Assembly (NCBI RefSeq): GCF_024600715.1
Contig: NZ_CP102332.1
Span: 2,666,001 to 2,730,000 of the forward strand
Direction of reading: 5' to 3'
DNA: 64,000 bases
Origin: Streptomyces changanensis
Lineage (GTDB): Bacteria; Actinomycetota; Actinomycetes; Streptomycetales; Streptomycetaceae
Shown: positions 33,845 through 46,333 of the stretch, one piece after another
How the letters are laid out: each line of letters begins with the position of its first letter
Numbering within the stretch: position 1 is the first letter of the stretch
The notes under the pieces: model-generated
What the model was told of the DNA's origin: nothing
Database searches by the model: none
The model's input: the letters and a program-made list of their open reading frames with translations, nothing else
Made by a program: the position numbers and the translations under genes

Positions 33845-34594
33845 TCACAGCCGGTGGCGCACCCAGACGTTCGGCTCGACGTACACGGCGTACCCCTGCG
33901 ACGCCTCGCAGCGCACCGGGGCGAGCGCGCCCGCCACCTCCACGGGCCCGTCGGTGTCGAAGGGCAGCCCCGTCCACTCCCGCCACCGCTCCACGCTGTC
34001 CGTGATGGTCATGGACGCCGGGGCGACCGAGTCGACGACGCCGCCCGCGCGGACGTGGACCCGCAGCCACGGGTCGTGCGGCAGCCCGTCCCCCGGCCGG
34101 GTGCGGAAGGCGTACTCGGCCATCGGCGTGTGCGGCTCCAGGTGCTTGCCGTTCGGCCGTACCGGCGCCACCACCTCGGCGAACCCGGCCTCCCGCGCGG
34201 CGTCCCGCATCGCGCCCAGCATCACCGACGACAGGCCGTGCCCCAGCAGGTCCCGGGCGACGGAGATCTCGATGGCGCTGACCGTGTCCGGCGTCCGGCC
34301 GGCCCGCCGGTCCTGCATCGCCCACAGCAGCACCTGGTCCCAGCCCTTGGCGGGCAGCGCCCCGCCGCGCCCCTCGGCCCGCAGCGCGAACGGCACGCTG
34401 AACGCCCGCGCCACCACCCGCCCCGCCCCGTCGACCGCGACCCGCACGTACTCCGGGACCTCGTCGACCATCCAGTCGTAGGCGACGTCGGAGACCGGGT
34501 CGTGCAGCATGAACGGCTGCCACGTGTGCGGCATCCGCCACATGGCGTCCATCAGGTCGGGGCGTTCGGCGAGGCTGTGCGTCGTGACGTCCAT
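33845..34594 (-). CDS. GNAT-like N-acetyltransferase
   Basis: A 249-residue protein with a GNAT-type fold: the beta-4/alpha-3 acetyl-CoA site corresponds to AIEISVARDLLGHGLSSVMLGAMRD split as IEISVARDLLGHGLSS, where the canonical R/Q-x-x-G-x-G/A is partly kept (RDLLGHGLS). It begins SLAERPDLMDAMWRMPHTWQ and ends with GYAVYVEPNVWVRHRL. The family occurs widely in Streptomyces as a stand-alone enzyme; substrate unknown. The gene stands alone, with its start 132 bases from the end of the HNH lipoprotein gene. Confidence 0.75.
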   Translation of the reverse strand: MDVTTHSLAERPDLMDAMWRMPHTWQPFMLHDPVSDVAYDWMVDEVPEYVRVAVDGAGRVVARAFSVPFALRAEGRGGALPAKGWDQVLLWAMQDRRAGRTPDTVSAIEISVARDLLGHGLSSVMLGAMRDAAREAGFAEVVAPVRPNGKHLEPHTPMAEYAFRTRPGDGLPHDPWLRVHVRAGGVVDSVAPASMTITDSVERWREWTGLPFDTDGPVEVAGALAPVRCEASQGYAVYVEPNVWVRHRL

Positions 34595-34726
34595 CCGCGC
34601 AGGCTAGACATCCGTGCCCGCCGCGGACCAGCGCATTTCCGGCGTGCGGAGGGGGGCGCGGCTCAGGGGGACCCGGCCGAGGGCCCGCGGCTCAAGGACG
34701 CGAGGCTCAAGGACGCGAGGCCGGGC

Positions 34727-35458
34727 TCAGGGGAGCCGCTCGCCGGGGCAGCCGTTCAGGACGCGCTTCATCGCGTCCCGCTCGGCGGCGGTGACCCACA
34801 CGCCGTACTTCTTCTTCACCGCGACCTGCCGCGCCACATACCGGCAGCGGTACTCGCGGGAGGGCGGGAGCCAGGTGGCGGTGTCGCCGTCGCCCTTGCG
34901 GCGGTTGGCGGAGGCGTCGACGGCGAGGAGGTTGAGCGGGTCGTTGGCGAAGCGCAACCGCTTCCCGGCGTCCCACTGCCGGGCGCCCTTCTGCCAGGCG
35001 TCGGAGAGGGCGACCACGTGGTCTATGTCGACCTTCCGGTCACCGCGGGCGAAGACGATCCGCCGGCCGGTGTACGGGTCCTGCGGGAGCACGCCGCGCG
35101 CGACCCTGCAGCGCTCCCCGTCCTGGTACCGGACGTCGGTGGCGTCCCGGGCCAGGATGTCCTCGCGGGTCCCGCAGCCGTTGCCGTCCGTGTCGGCCCA
35201 GGCCCGGCCGAACTCCTCGCGGGCGTACCCCGTCTTCGGGGCGCGGCCCTTCACGGTGAGCGTGTCGACGGCGGCCAGCGCCGGGCCGCCCGCCCCGCTC
35301 CCGCCACCCGGCGCCCCGCCACCGGCGTCCGGGGGCTGCGGGGTGCAGCCGACGGCCAGGGCGGCGGCCGCCAGGACGGCGGCGGGCAGCGTCCTGCGGC
35401 GGGCCCGGCGGACCGGGCGGGCGGGGGGCGCGGGCGGGGTCACCGTACGGGCGGGCAT
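34727..35458 (-). CDS. Secreted HNH-family nuclease lipoprotein (DUF1524/GmrSD C-terminal type)
   Basis: A 243-residue exported protein: Arg-rich start, hydrophobic core (LPAAVLAAAALAV) and lipobox AVGC (Cys38), then a Gly/Pro spacer and a nuclease domain. The beta-beta-alpha-metal motif is RKVDIDHVVALSDAW (His-Val with preceding Asp), followed by NDPLNLLAVDASANRRKGD, exactly the DUF1524/HNH signature, and YRCRYVARQVAVKKKYG. The likely action is extracellular or wall-anchored DNA degradation for nutrient use or competition. No immunity gene is evident, which fits a secreted enzyme. It lies 245 bases downstream of mfd on the same strand. Confidence 0.9.
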   Translation of the reverse strand: MPARTVTPPAPPARPVRRARRRTLPAAVLAAAALAVGCTPQPPDAGGGAPGGGSGAGGPALAAVDTLTVKGRAPKTGYAREEFGRAWADTDGNGCGTREDILARDATDVRYQDGERCRVARGVLPQDPYTGRRIVFARGDRKVDIDHVVALSDAWQKGARQWDAGKRLRFANDPLNLLAVDASANRRKGDGDTATWLPPSREYRCRYVARQVAVKKKYGVWVTAAERDAMKRVLNGCPGERLP

Positions 35459-35703
35459 GGGCGCATCCTAGGGGCTGCCCGGTCGGTCACCGCGACCCGG
35501 TGCGGGGCCCCGGTGCCCGCCGGGCACCGGACCCCGCCGCTCCTCCGGGTGCCCGGCCCGCCCCTCCGCGGGGACCGCCGGGCCACCCCGTGTACCGGAC
35601 CCCCACCCCCGTGTACCGGCCCCGGCACCGGCCCGGCTTGCCGACCGGGCGACGCCGGGGGGGGCGGCCCCGGCACCGGATCCGCCCGTCGGCCGGGCGA
35701 CGC

Positions 35704-39234
<3,531 letters not shown>

Positions 39235-39705
39235 GGGGCTTTCCGTCCCGTGTCTTCGTAGGGGGCTGGGCAGCACGAAGGACCCGACACGAACGACGGG
39301 CCGGGGTCTCTTCAGCCTACGCCCGCCCACTGACACCCGCGCCGGGAAACCGGCGCGGGGCCGCTGCGGACGGCGGGGACAGACGGCGACCGCTACGGAC
39401 GCAGGGGCGGACGGCGACCGCTGCGGACGGCTCGGGTCAGTGCCGGTCCGCTCCGTGCCGGTCCGCGCGGACCGGCAACCGCTCCGTCCGGTACACGCCC
39501 CCGATCGGTACACGCCCCGATCGGACGTACGGCCGCCCGGGCGCGGACGGCTCCTCCGCGAGGTCCCCACCCCCGTGGGGGACCCCGGGGAGGAGCGGCC
39601 CTCCCCCTTGGGTACCAGGGGGCGCCCGGCCCTCCCAACCTGTTTTCCGGGGGCCGCACGGTGAGAGGGTGTCGGGTGAGACGGCCGCACGGGGAAGGGA
39701 CGCAG
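39235..39705. other. Divergent intergenic region with short direct repeats
   Basis: About 470 bases between mfd (-) and the MFS gene (+). It holds ACGGCGACCGCT-(A/G)-CGGACG twice (near 39385 and 39412) and CGATCGGTACACGCCCC-type repeats (near 39490-39525), plus small inverted repeats such as GGTCCGCGCGGACC. Promoters for both genes must be here. No gene seen. Confidence 0.5.
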
Positions 39706-41340
39706 GTGGCGGAAGGCGCGGACGGTACGGGCAAGGACGGCATAAGCACGGACGGCGAGGGACCGGCACCGGCCGCCACCCCGGCCACTGCGGCCACCCG
39801 GGCCGCCGGGGCGCCCCCACCCGGCGGGAAGGCCCTGCGCCGGGGCCCGGTGGTGGCGGCCATGATGATGTCGGTGGCGCTGGCCGCGCTGGACGGCACG
39901 GTGATCGCGACGGCGGTCCCGCAGATCGTGGCCGACCTGGGTGGCTTCTCCCTCTTCTCGTGGCTGTTCTCCGGCTACCTCCTCGCCGTCACCGTCACGA
40001 TCCCGGTGTACGGGCGGCTGTCCGACACCTACGGCCGCAAGCCGGTGCTCATCACGGGCATCGTCCTGTTCCTGGTCGGCTCGCTGCTGTGCGCGTCGGC
40101 GTGGGACATGGCGTCGCTGATCGCGTTCCGCGTCGTGCAGGGCCTGGGCGGCGGCGCCCTGCAGGGCACGGTGCAGACCATCGCGGGGGACCTGTACCCG
40201 CTGAAGGACCGGCCGCGGATCCAGGCGCGGCTGTCGGGGGTGTGGGCGGCGTCGGCGGTGGCCGGACCGGCGGTGGGCGGGCTGCTCACCACGTACGCCG
40301 ACTGGCGCTGGATCTTCCTGGTGAACCTGCCGGTGGGCGCCCTCGCCCTGTGGCTGACGGCCCGCTACCTGGTGGAGCCCGGCCGTACCAGTGCCGGTGC
40401 CAGTGCCGGTGCCGGTGCCGGTGCGTCGGGGCGGGCGCGGGTGGACTGGCCGGGCGCGCTGCTCGTCTTCGCGTCCGGGGCGGTCCTGCTGACCGCGCTG
40501 GTGCAGGGCGGAGTGGCGTGGCCGTGGCTGTCGGCGCCGTCGCTGGGACTGCTGGGCGCGGGCGCGGTGCTCGTCGCCGTGACGGTCGCGGTGGAGCGCC
40601 GGGCCGCGTCGCCGATCGTGCCGGGCTGGGTGTGGCGACGGCGCCCGATCGCGGCGGTCAACCTGGCGCTGGGCGCGCTCGGGCTGCTGATGGTGGCGCC
40701 GTCGGTGTTCCTCCCGACGTACGCGCAGGCCGTACTGGGCCTCGGGCCGGTGGCGGCCGGGTTCGTGCTGTCGGTGATGATCCTGAGCTGGCCGGTGAGC
40801 GCGTCGCTCTCGCACCACGTGTACCGGCGGGTCGGGTTCCGGCAGTCGGCCGTCCTCGGCATGACGCTGGCGATGCTGACGCTCCTCGCCTTCCCGCTGC
40901 TGCCGTACCCGGGTTCACCCTGGCAGCCGGCGCTACTGATGCTGCTGCTCGGCGCGGCGCTGGGCCTGTTCCAGCTCCCGCTGATCGTGGGCGTCCAGTC
41001 GACGGTCGGCTGGTCGGAGCGGGGCACGGCGACCGGGTCGGTGCTGTTCTGCCGCCAGATCGGTCAGAGCGTGGGCGCGGCGCTGTTCGGCGCCGTCGCC
41101 AACGCGGTCCTCATCTCCCGCCTCGGCACCTCGGGCGGGGACCTCGACTCGGCGGCACGCGCCCTGGACGACCCGGGCGCCCTCACCCCGGCCGCGTCGG
41201 AGACCCTGCGCCGCGCGGTGGACGCGGCGGTCGAGTACGTCTACCTGGGCGCGGCGGCGGCCGCGGCGCTGGCCGTCGCGGCCCTGCTCCTCCTGGCCCC
41301 GCGCCGCTTCCCGGTCCTCACGGACCCGGACGACGACTGA
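39706..41340 (+). CDS. MFS drug-exporter, DHA2 (EmrB/QacA) family
   Basis: A 544-residue multidrug:proton antiporter of the 14-helix class. Motif C and neighbours are recognisable: ALAALDGTVIATAVPQI in helix 1, GRLSDTYGRKPVLITG (motif A) in loop 2-3, and RVVQGLGGGALQGTVQTI, WAASAVAGPAVGGLLT (motif C, in helix 5) and WRWIFLVNLPVG, all DHA2 hallmarks. It has a soluble Ala/Pro/Gly-rich N-terminus of about 45 residues and an AGASAGAGAGASG repeat near 230. GTG 39706, with AAGGGA 6-7 bases ahead, is preferred to GTG 39661. The substrate is unknown; the convergent small genes next door may regulate it. Confidence 0.92.
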   Translation: MAEGADGTGKDGISTDGEGPAPAATPATAATRAAGAPPPGGKALRRGPVVAAMMMSVALAALDGTVIATAVPQIVADLGGFSLFSWLFSGYLLAVTVTIPVYGRLSDTYGRKPVLITGIVLFLVGSLLCASAWDMASLIAFRVVQGLGGGALQGTVQTIAGDLYPLKDRPRIQARLSGVWAASAVAGPAVGGLLTTYADWRWIFLVNLPVGALALWLTARYLVEPGRTSAGASAGAGAGASGRARVDWPGALLVFASGAVLLTALVQGGVAWPWLSAPSLGLLGAGAVLVAVTVAVERRAASPIVPGWVWRRRPIAAVNLALGALGLLMVAPSVFLPTYAQAVLGLGPVAAGFVLSVMILSWPVSASLSHHVYRRVGFRQSAVLGMTLAMLTLLAFPLLPYPGSPWQPALLMLLLGAALGLFQLPLIVGVQSTVGWSERGTATGSVLFCRQIGQSVGAALFGAVANAVLISRLGTSGGDLDSAARALDDPGALTPAASETLRRAVDAAVEYVYLGAAAAAALAVAALLLLAPRRFPVLTDPDDD

Positions 41341-41575
41341 CCGCGCCAGAGCCGGAGCCGGCGCCGGGCGGCGGCATCGGCACGAGGGTCCAGGCCCGGG
41401 CCCGCCACGAGGTGTCCGCGTAGGCGGCGGTCAGCGTGTACCAGCCGCCCCGGTCGGGCGGACCGACGACGAGGGCGACCTTCATCCGGGCGGTGTCGAA
41501 CACCCTCGCCCCGTCCGGCAGCGGCGCCCCGCCGCCCGAGGAGGGCACCCCGCCGGCCGCCGGTCCGCCGCTCAC
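41318..41575 (-). CDS. Small hypothetical protein beside the XRE regulator
   Basis: An 85-residue protein of unknown function. The middle (ARVFDTARMKVALVVGPPDR, then WYTLTAAYADTSWRARAWTL) could form a small beta-rich domain; both ends are Pro/Gly-rich. The GTG start overlaps the stop of the 120-residue gene by 4 bases, and the 3' end overlaps the MFS gene's end by 23 bases on the opposite strand. Such short genes next to XRE-type regulators are common in Streptomyces. The overlap and codon bias make it plausible, but the case is moderate. Confidence 0.5.
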   Translation of the reverse strand: MSGGPAAGGVPSSGGGAPLPDGARVFDTARMKVALVVGPPDRGGWYTLTAAYADTSWRARAWTLVPMPPPGAGSGSGAVSRRPGP

Positions 41576-41934
41576 CACCGGCCCCCCACACCGGCGGAGC
41601 CGGCGGCGTACCGGGCGAGCATGTGGGCGCCCTTGGCGAGCAGCCGCAGGTGCGCGGCCGGGTCGTGCACCGGGTCGGCGGCGACGGCCCGGGCGTGCGC
41701 CACGGTCGCGACGGCGACGTCCCGCGCCCGCCCGTCGACGAGGCTCCGGGCGTACGCGTCGGCCGTGTCGGCATACGCCCGGACGTACCCGCGCAGCCGC
41801 TCCCGCACCCCGTCGGCGACCACGCCGGTCGGCCGCACGGCGGCGAGCCGCAGGGCGAGTTCGACGTCCTCGGCGAGGCGACCGCCGTCGGGCGGTGGTG
41901 GTTCCGGGGTGTGCCGGGTCGGGGGCGTGGTCAT
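41572..41934 (-). CDS. Small helical protein, DUF6415-like, divergent from the XRE regulator
   Basis: A 120-residue, mostly helical protein: MTTPPTRHTPEPPPPDGG tail, then VELALRLAAVRPTGVVADGV, RLRGYVRAYADTADAYARSL and TVAHARAVAADPVHDPAAHL. Length, position and the R-L-R-G-Y/H pattern resemble a Streptomyces family (I believe DUF6415) that accompanies XRE regulators; I am not certain of the name. Coupled to the 85-residue gene downstream. It is divergent from the regulator, and the roughly 175 bases between the starts should contain a shared control region. Confidence 0.65.
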   Translation of the reverse strand: MTTPPTRHTPEPPPPDGGRLAEDVELALRLAAVRPTGVVADGVRERLRGYVRAYADTADAYARSLVDGRARDVAVATVAHARAVAADPVHDPAAHLRLLAKGAHMLARYAAGSAGVGGRW

Positions 41935-42110
41935 CGTCGTTCACCTCGCGCGGAGTCATGGCGGAGCGGTACGTGCGGCACGGACACGAGCGGTACGGAT
42001 CCCCGCCCGCACCCCGTCCGGCCGACATTCATCCAACGCGGGTACGGCCCCGTCGAGAACCGGGCACCCTGGAGGTCCGGTTGAACGGGTTGAACACTCG
42101 GGGGTTCGCG

Positions 42111-43445
42111 ATGGCGACACGGACACGCACACCCGACGGGGCACTGGCACGCTTGATGGCCGAGGCCGGCGTCGGCAACGAGAAGCTCGCCCGCAGGGTC
42201 AACGCCGTCGGCTCGGAACTCGGGCTGCGGCTGCACTACGACAAGTCGACGGTCTCCCACTGGCTGCGGGGCAGCGTGCCCAGGGCGGAGGCCCGGCCCG
42301 CCGTGGCGGAGGCGCTCTCCCGGCTGCTGGGCCGGCCCGTGACCGCCGCCGAACTGGGCTGGGGGGCGTGGCCCGACGCGGAGCGCGGCGTCGCCGCGGG
42401 GGTACTGGAGCTGAGCCGCGCGGACATGGACCCCTCACGTCGGGCCGTACTCGGCGCCGGCCTGTACAGCGCGACCCTGCTGGTGCCGTCGTTCCCGGAC
42501 CTGGTCGGACGGACGGAGGCAGCCCGGGCGGGGCGGACGGTGCGCATCGGGGACGGCGACGTGGCGACGGTCCGGCGGATGACGGACAAGGTCGCGGAGA
42601 TCCTGGACGAGATCGGCGCCGGCCACGCCCGCCCCATGGCGGCGGCGTTCCTGGCAAACACGGTCGGCCCGTGGCTGGAGGCGTCCGGCCCCGAGCGGGT
42701 GCGGCGCGACATGCGGGCCGCCGCCGCGGACCTCGTCTACCTGACCGGCTGGATGGCCATGTACGAGGAACGGCAGGGCCTCGGCCAGCGGTACTACGTC
42801 AAGGCGCTGCGACTGGCCGGGGAGGCGGAGGACCACGTCACGTACTGCCGCACCCTGCGCGGCATGAGCCTCCAGGCGTCCCACCTCGGGTACGGGCCGA
42901 GGGCGCTGGAGCTGGCCGACGGCGCGGCGGAGGCGGCGCCCGCCGCCGGGCCGCGCCTGGTGGCGTTCCTGCGGGGCCAGCAGGCGCACGCGTCCGCCAT
43001 GGTCGGCGACCGGCACGCCGCTCTCGCCCGCCTGCGCGAGACGGAGACCGCCCTCGCACGGGCCGACGACCGGCGGGACGCGGTGGGCGGCTACGACGAG
43101 GCGGCCTACCACTTCCACGAGGCCCACGTCCGTTGGTGCCTGGGCGACGGCGAGGGCTCGGTGAAGAGCCTGCGCCGCTCCAACGCGGTACGCGCGCCGG
43201 AGGAGCGGCAGGGACGCCTCCACTGCCTGGGCGTGATCGCGGAACGGCAGTTCCGCATGCGGCACGTGGAGGCCGCATGCGCCACGTGGCACGCCTTCCT
43301 CGACGAGCACCTGACGGTCGCCTCCGCACGCGGTGACGCCCACCTCAGGACGCTCCTGGGCGCCGTCCCCGCGTACCGCGGCCTCCCCGCCGCCCGCGAC
43401 CTGGAGGAACGCGCCCGCCACGTCGCCGCGGTGAAGGCGGCGTGA
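42111..43445 (+). CDS. XRE-family transcriptional regulator with TPR-like C-terminus
   Basis: A 444-residue regulator. The N-terminal DNA-binding domain (about 5-75) includes LARLMAEAGVGNEKLARRVN and YDKSTVSHWLRGSVPRAEAR, a helix-turn-helix of the XRE class; residues 105-444 are TPR-like helices (RRDMRAAAADLVYLTGWMAM, YYVKALRLAGEAEDHVTY, HASAMVGDRHAALARLRETE), as in the NsdA group that controls morphology and antibiotics. Targets unknown. ATG 42111 is used; TTG 42081, in frame and 5 bases after a perfect GGAGG (42071-42075), is a serious alternative adding ten residues. TTGAAC occurs twice at 42081-42095 and may be an operator half-site. Confidence 0.85.
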   Translation: MATRTRTPDGALARLMAEAGVGNEKLARRVNAVGSELGLRLHYDKSTVSHWLRGSVPRAEARPAVAEALSRLLGRPVTAAELGWGAWPDAERGVAAGVLELSRADMDPSRRAVLGAGLYSATLLVPSFPDLVGRTEAARAGRTVRIGDGDVATVRRMTDKVAEILDEIGAGHARPMAAAFLANTVGPWLEASGPERVRRDMRAAAADLVYLTGWMAMYEERQGLGQRYYVKALRLAGEAEDHVTYCRTLRGMSLQASHLGYGPRALELADGAAEAAPAAGPRLVAFLRGQQAHASAMVGDRHAALARLRETETALARADDRRDAVGGYDEAAYHFHEAHVRWCLGDGEGSVKSLRRSNAVRAPEERQGRLHCLGVIAERQFRMRHVEAACATWHAFLDEHLTVASARGDAHLRTLLGAVPAYRGLPAARDLEERARHVAAVKAA

Positions 43446-43494
43446 CCCACACCCCTCCCTGCGGCACCACGGCCCGGCTGTCCCGCGAGCAGAA

Positions 43495-43534
43495 GGGCCG
43501 TTCCGCCCCGCGTCAACGGGGCGGTGAACCGGCC
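43495..43534. terminator. Hairpin after the XRE gene
   Basis: GGCCG-TT-CCGCCCCG pairs with CGGGGCGG-(TG)-AAC-CGGCC around a 6-base loop, about 50 bases past the stop of the regulator. Confidence 0.6.
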
Positions 43535-43667
43535 ACCCCACCGCAACGCGCCCAAATCCAGCCACCGTTGGCCCGCAGAGTCGCCGCCTCGGTACCGTCG
43601 CGTGGTACGCAGGTGACGCAGAGCCACGGCCGCGTACAGCGGGCAGCGGACAGCGACGGGGGCGCCG

Positions 43668-44087
43668 ATGGCGTGGGACGAGTGGGAGCAGGCCAAGCGG
43701 GACGCCGCGACGCGCATGCGGCTCAACCAGCTGCCGCCCGACGCGCGCGGGACGGCCTCCGTCAACGCGGACCTCGTCGTGCACGACCAGGTCCTCGGCG
43801 CCCTGGGCGACCTCGCCCGGCAGCTCCGCGACCGCGTCGCACGCGACGGCGACCACGCCCGTACCGCCACCGCCGACGCCGCGCTCGAACTGACCGCCGA
43901 CGGCCTCGGCCTCGGTCGCGCCCTGCACGCGCTGCACGACGCCTGGACCACGAAGCTGGGCACCCTGAAGGACGCCTGCGCGCACATCTCCAACCACCTC
44001 GACCACTCGCGGTCCGTCCACGCCGAGGACGATCACAAGATCGCGACCGACATGCCGGTGTCCCGCATCTGGGACGCGATCAAGTGA
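43668..44087 (+). CDS. WXG100-like small helical protein
   Basis: A 139-residue, all-helical protein beginning MAWDEWEQAKRDAA. Length slightly over that of ESX/WXG100 proteins, no signal peptide, helices separated near residue 68, and a Trp-rich turn (LHDAWTTKLGTLKDACAHIS, about 88-107) recall the helical hairpins exported by type VII systems or serving as their partners. The C-terminus HSRSVHAEDDHKIATDMPVS is conserved-looking. No membrane ATPase (EccC) lies in the window. The next gene begins 19 bases later, so they form an operon. Secretion by type VII is inference. Confidence 0.6.
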   Translation: MAWDEWEQAKRDAATRMRLNQLPPDARGTASVNADLVVHDQVLGALGDLARQLRDRVARDGDHARTATADAALELTADGLGLGRALHALHDAWTTKLGTLKDACAHISNHLDHSRSVHAEDDHKIATDMPVSRIWDAIK

Positions 44088-44106
44088 GCGGGAGCTGCGG
44101 CACACC

Positions 44107-46332
44107 ATGGTCACCTTGCAGGAGCTGCGCGACCTACGCCTCGGCAGGCTCGGCACGGCGGTCGCGCACTGGGAGCAGACGGTCCGCAAGCTGGCGGCCC
44201 TCGCGGAGGGCGGCGACGGCGTGAGCGCGGCCGACCTCGCCGCCCGGGCGAAGGCCGCGCACTGGAAGGGCGACAACGCCACCGTCACCAAGGCGTTCAC
44301 GGTGACGACCGCCCGCCAGTTCACCGACATCCTCACCGAGGCCCGCAGCGTCCACGCGGTCCTCCGCGACGCCCACACGGCCCTCGCCGGACACCAACGC
44401 GACCTGACGGCCGCCCTGGCCCGCTGGCACGCCGAGAACGTCCGCTTCGACGCCCGGGGCAGGGCCCACGGGGTCGTCCGGCACGCCGACAACTCCGCAC
44501 CCGACAAACCCGTCGCACCGGAGGTCCTCCAAGCGGCGGCGCAGGAGGTCGCGGCGATCCTCGAAGCCGCGTCGGAGACCGACCGCGTCGCCGGCCGCGC
44601 ACTGCTCCGCCACGCCCGCAGCACCCACGACTTCGACGAGACCGGCTACCGAAGCCTCCGGGACGCCGACCGCGCGCAGGGCCTCGCCGACGTGAACGCC
44701 GCGCTGCGGCTCGCCGCCAAGGGCCCCGACCTGACGGACGCGGAGCTCCAGCGGTTCAACCTCCTGGCGCGCCACCACCGCGACAACCCGGCGTTCGCCG
44801 AGGCGTTCGCGACGCGCCTGGGCGCGCGAGGCACGCTGGAGTTCTGGCGCGGCCTCGCGGGCGGCCCCTACCCGGGCCCGCGCGCCGACAGCGCCCGCGC
44901 CGAGCTGCTGGCGGCCACGCAGAAGTACCTCGGCACGACCCTCGCCACGGCCAGCCACGGCACGTCGCCCGAGATGCGGGCGTGGCGGAGCGGCGTCATC
45001 GCGGCGGGCGGCGAACGCGTCGGCGAGAACGGCCCGTACGGCTTCCAGGTGACCAGCGCCCTGATGCGCCACGGCACGTGGGACTCCGGCTTCCTGAACG
45101 CGTACGGCGGCGAGCTCATCGAGTTCGAGCGCGCCAACCCCCGCCACGGCGGCCCCGAGGAGCTGTGGGCCACGACCCGCGGCCAGCGCCTCACGTACCC
45201 GGAGACCGACTCCCCGGTCCTCGCCAACGACCCGGTCAACGGCTTCCTGGAAGCGCTGGGCCACAACCCTCGGGCGTCGCTGGAGTTCTTCACGGACCAC
45301 GACCACTGGAAATACCTGGTCGACAAGGCGCCCACCAACGCGGAGGCCCGCGACTGGCCGACCGACCGCGACGGCAAGACTCCCGGCTACGCCCACCTCG
45401 GCCACGCCCTGGAGGCGGCGACCCTGGGCTACCCGTACGACGCGGTGAACCCCCAGGTGCCAAGCGGAACGTCGGCGGAGACGACCGCCGCCCGTAACAG
45501 CCTGATGGAGAACGTCGTGGAGTACTACGGCTCGCCTTCCGCCATCGACAGGCACGACGGCATCCGCCCCAGCCTGGCCCGCATGGCGGCGGGATACATC
45601 GACAGCCTGAACTACTCCGTCGATGACTTCGGTGGCAGCGGGGAGGACAACGGGCGCGAGGTCCTGTTCGGTGTGGAACGGCACGGACTGCACGACTTCG
45701 GGCGCTACCCGAGCGCGGAGTTCCTCCGCGCTGTGGCCAGTGAGCAGAGCGCCTACGAGACGGTCTCCGCCGCGCAACAGCTGTACGGGGCCAGCGCAAT
45801 GGCCGCACAAGGTGATGACGCGGCCGCGGCACGGCACGTAGGCACACACAGCGTCCACATGCACGGCCTGCTGGACGAGGCCCGGTCCGAGGCGATCGGC
45901 AAGGAGTTCGCCGATGACGCGGAGCGCCGCAACCTCGAGCTGGAGAAGCAGGCGGCGTGGCGGGGCTTCGCGACGTCGGCGGTGGTGGGGGCGGGCGTCG
46001 GAGCGGGCACGGCACTCGTCACCGGCACTGGCATCGGCGCCGTCCTCATCCCGATCGCGATCGAGACCGTGGGCGGTGCCGCAGAGACGCACGTGCAGAC
46101 GCAGATGATGGACTGGCTGAAGGCCAACAAGTACGACAACAGTGACGATGCTGTGGACAGCCTGACTGCGGCACGCGGACTGGGCGAGCGGCAGGCTGTC
46201 GTCCCGCTGCTGGGATGGGCGAGGTCCCAAGGACTCAGTCCTGGCGAGGTCTCGACGCTCATGGACCAGGCAGAGCACCGGTACGTGAGTGGGCGCAGTC
46301 TGAACGACACCGATGACCGACGGGGGCACTGA
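44107..46332 (+). CDS. Large secretion-associated protein (DUF6571-like)
   Basis: A 741-residue protein. The first about 145 residues are helical, like WXG/LXG targeting domains (VTLQELRDLRLGRLGTAVAH, then AARAKAAHWKGDNATVTKAF). The central part (about 215-520) has GTTLATASHGTSPEMRAW, YGFQVTSALMRHGTWDSGFL, NDPVNGFLEALGHNPRASLE and similar blocks that I associate with a Streptomyces family of large proteins (probably DUF6571). A Gly/Ala/Val/Ile segment (SAVVGAGVGAGTALVTGTGI, about 625-655) may insert into membranes. No toxin catalytic motif is evident, so the role (effector, scaffold or wall protein) is open. Codon bias weakens toward the 3' end. Confidence 0.7.
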   Translation: MVTLQELRDLRLGRLGTAVAHWEQTVRKLAALAEGGDGVSAADLAARAKAAHWKGDNATVTKAFTVTTARQFTDILTEARSVHAVLRDAHTALAGHQRDLTAALARWHAENVRFDARGRAHGVVRHADNSAPDKPVAPEVLQAAAQEVAAILEAASETDRVAGRALLRHARSTHDFDETGYRSLRDADRAQGLADVNAALRLAAKGPDLTDAELQRFNLLARHHRDNPAFAEAFATRLGARGTLEFWRGLAGGPYPGPRADSARAELLAATQKYLGTTLATASHGTSPEMRAWRSGVIAAGGERVGENGPYGFQVTSALMRHGTWDSGFLNAYGGELIEFERANPRHGGPEELWATTRGQRLTYPETDSPVLANDPVNGFLEALGHNPRASLEFFTDHDHWKYLVDKAPTNAEARDWPTDRDGKTPGYAHLGHALEAATLGYPYDAVNPQVPSGTSAETTAARNSLMENVVEYYGSPSAIDRHDGIRPSLARMAAGYIDSLNYSVDDFGGSGEDNGREVLFGVERHGLHDFGRYPSAEFLRAVASEQSAYETVSAAQQLYGASAMAAQGDDAAAARHVGTHSVHMHGLLDEARSEAIGKEFADDAERRNLELEKQAAWRGFATSAVVGAGVGAGTALVTGTGIGAVLIPIAIETVGGAAETHVQTQMMDWLKANKYDNSDDAVDSLTAARGLGERQAVVPLLGWARSQGLSPGEVSTLMDQAEHRYVSGRSLNDTDDRRGH

Positions 46333-46333
46333 C

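Noticed and set aside
39235..40818. In-frame extension of mfd upstream to give a protein of about 1700 residues
   Set aside because: It runs antisense through the MFS gene, is Arg/Pro/His-rich, and the family start MSLHGLLDAV at 39234 fits normal Mfd length.
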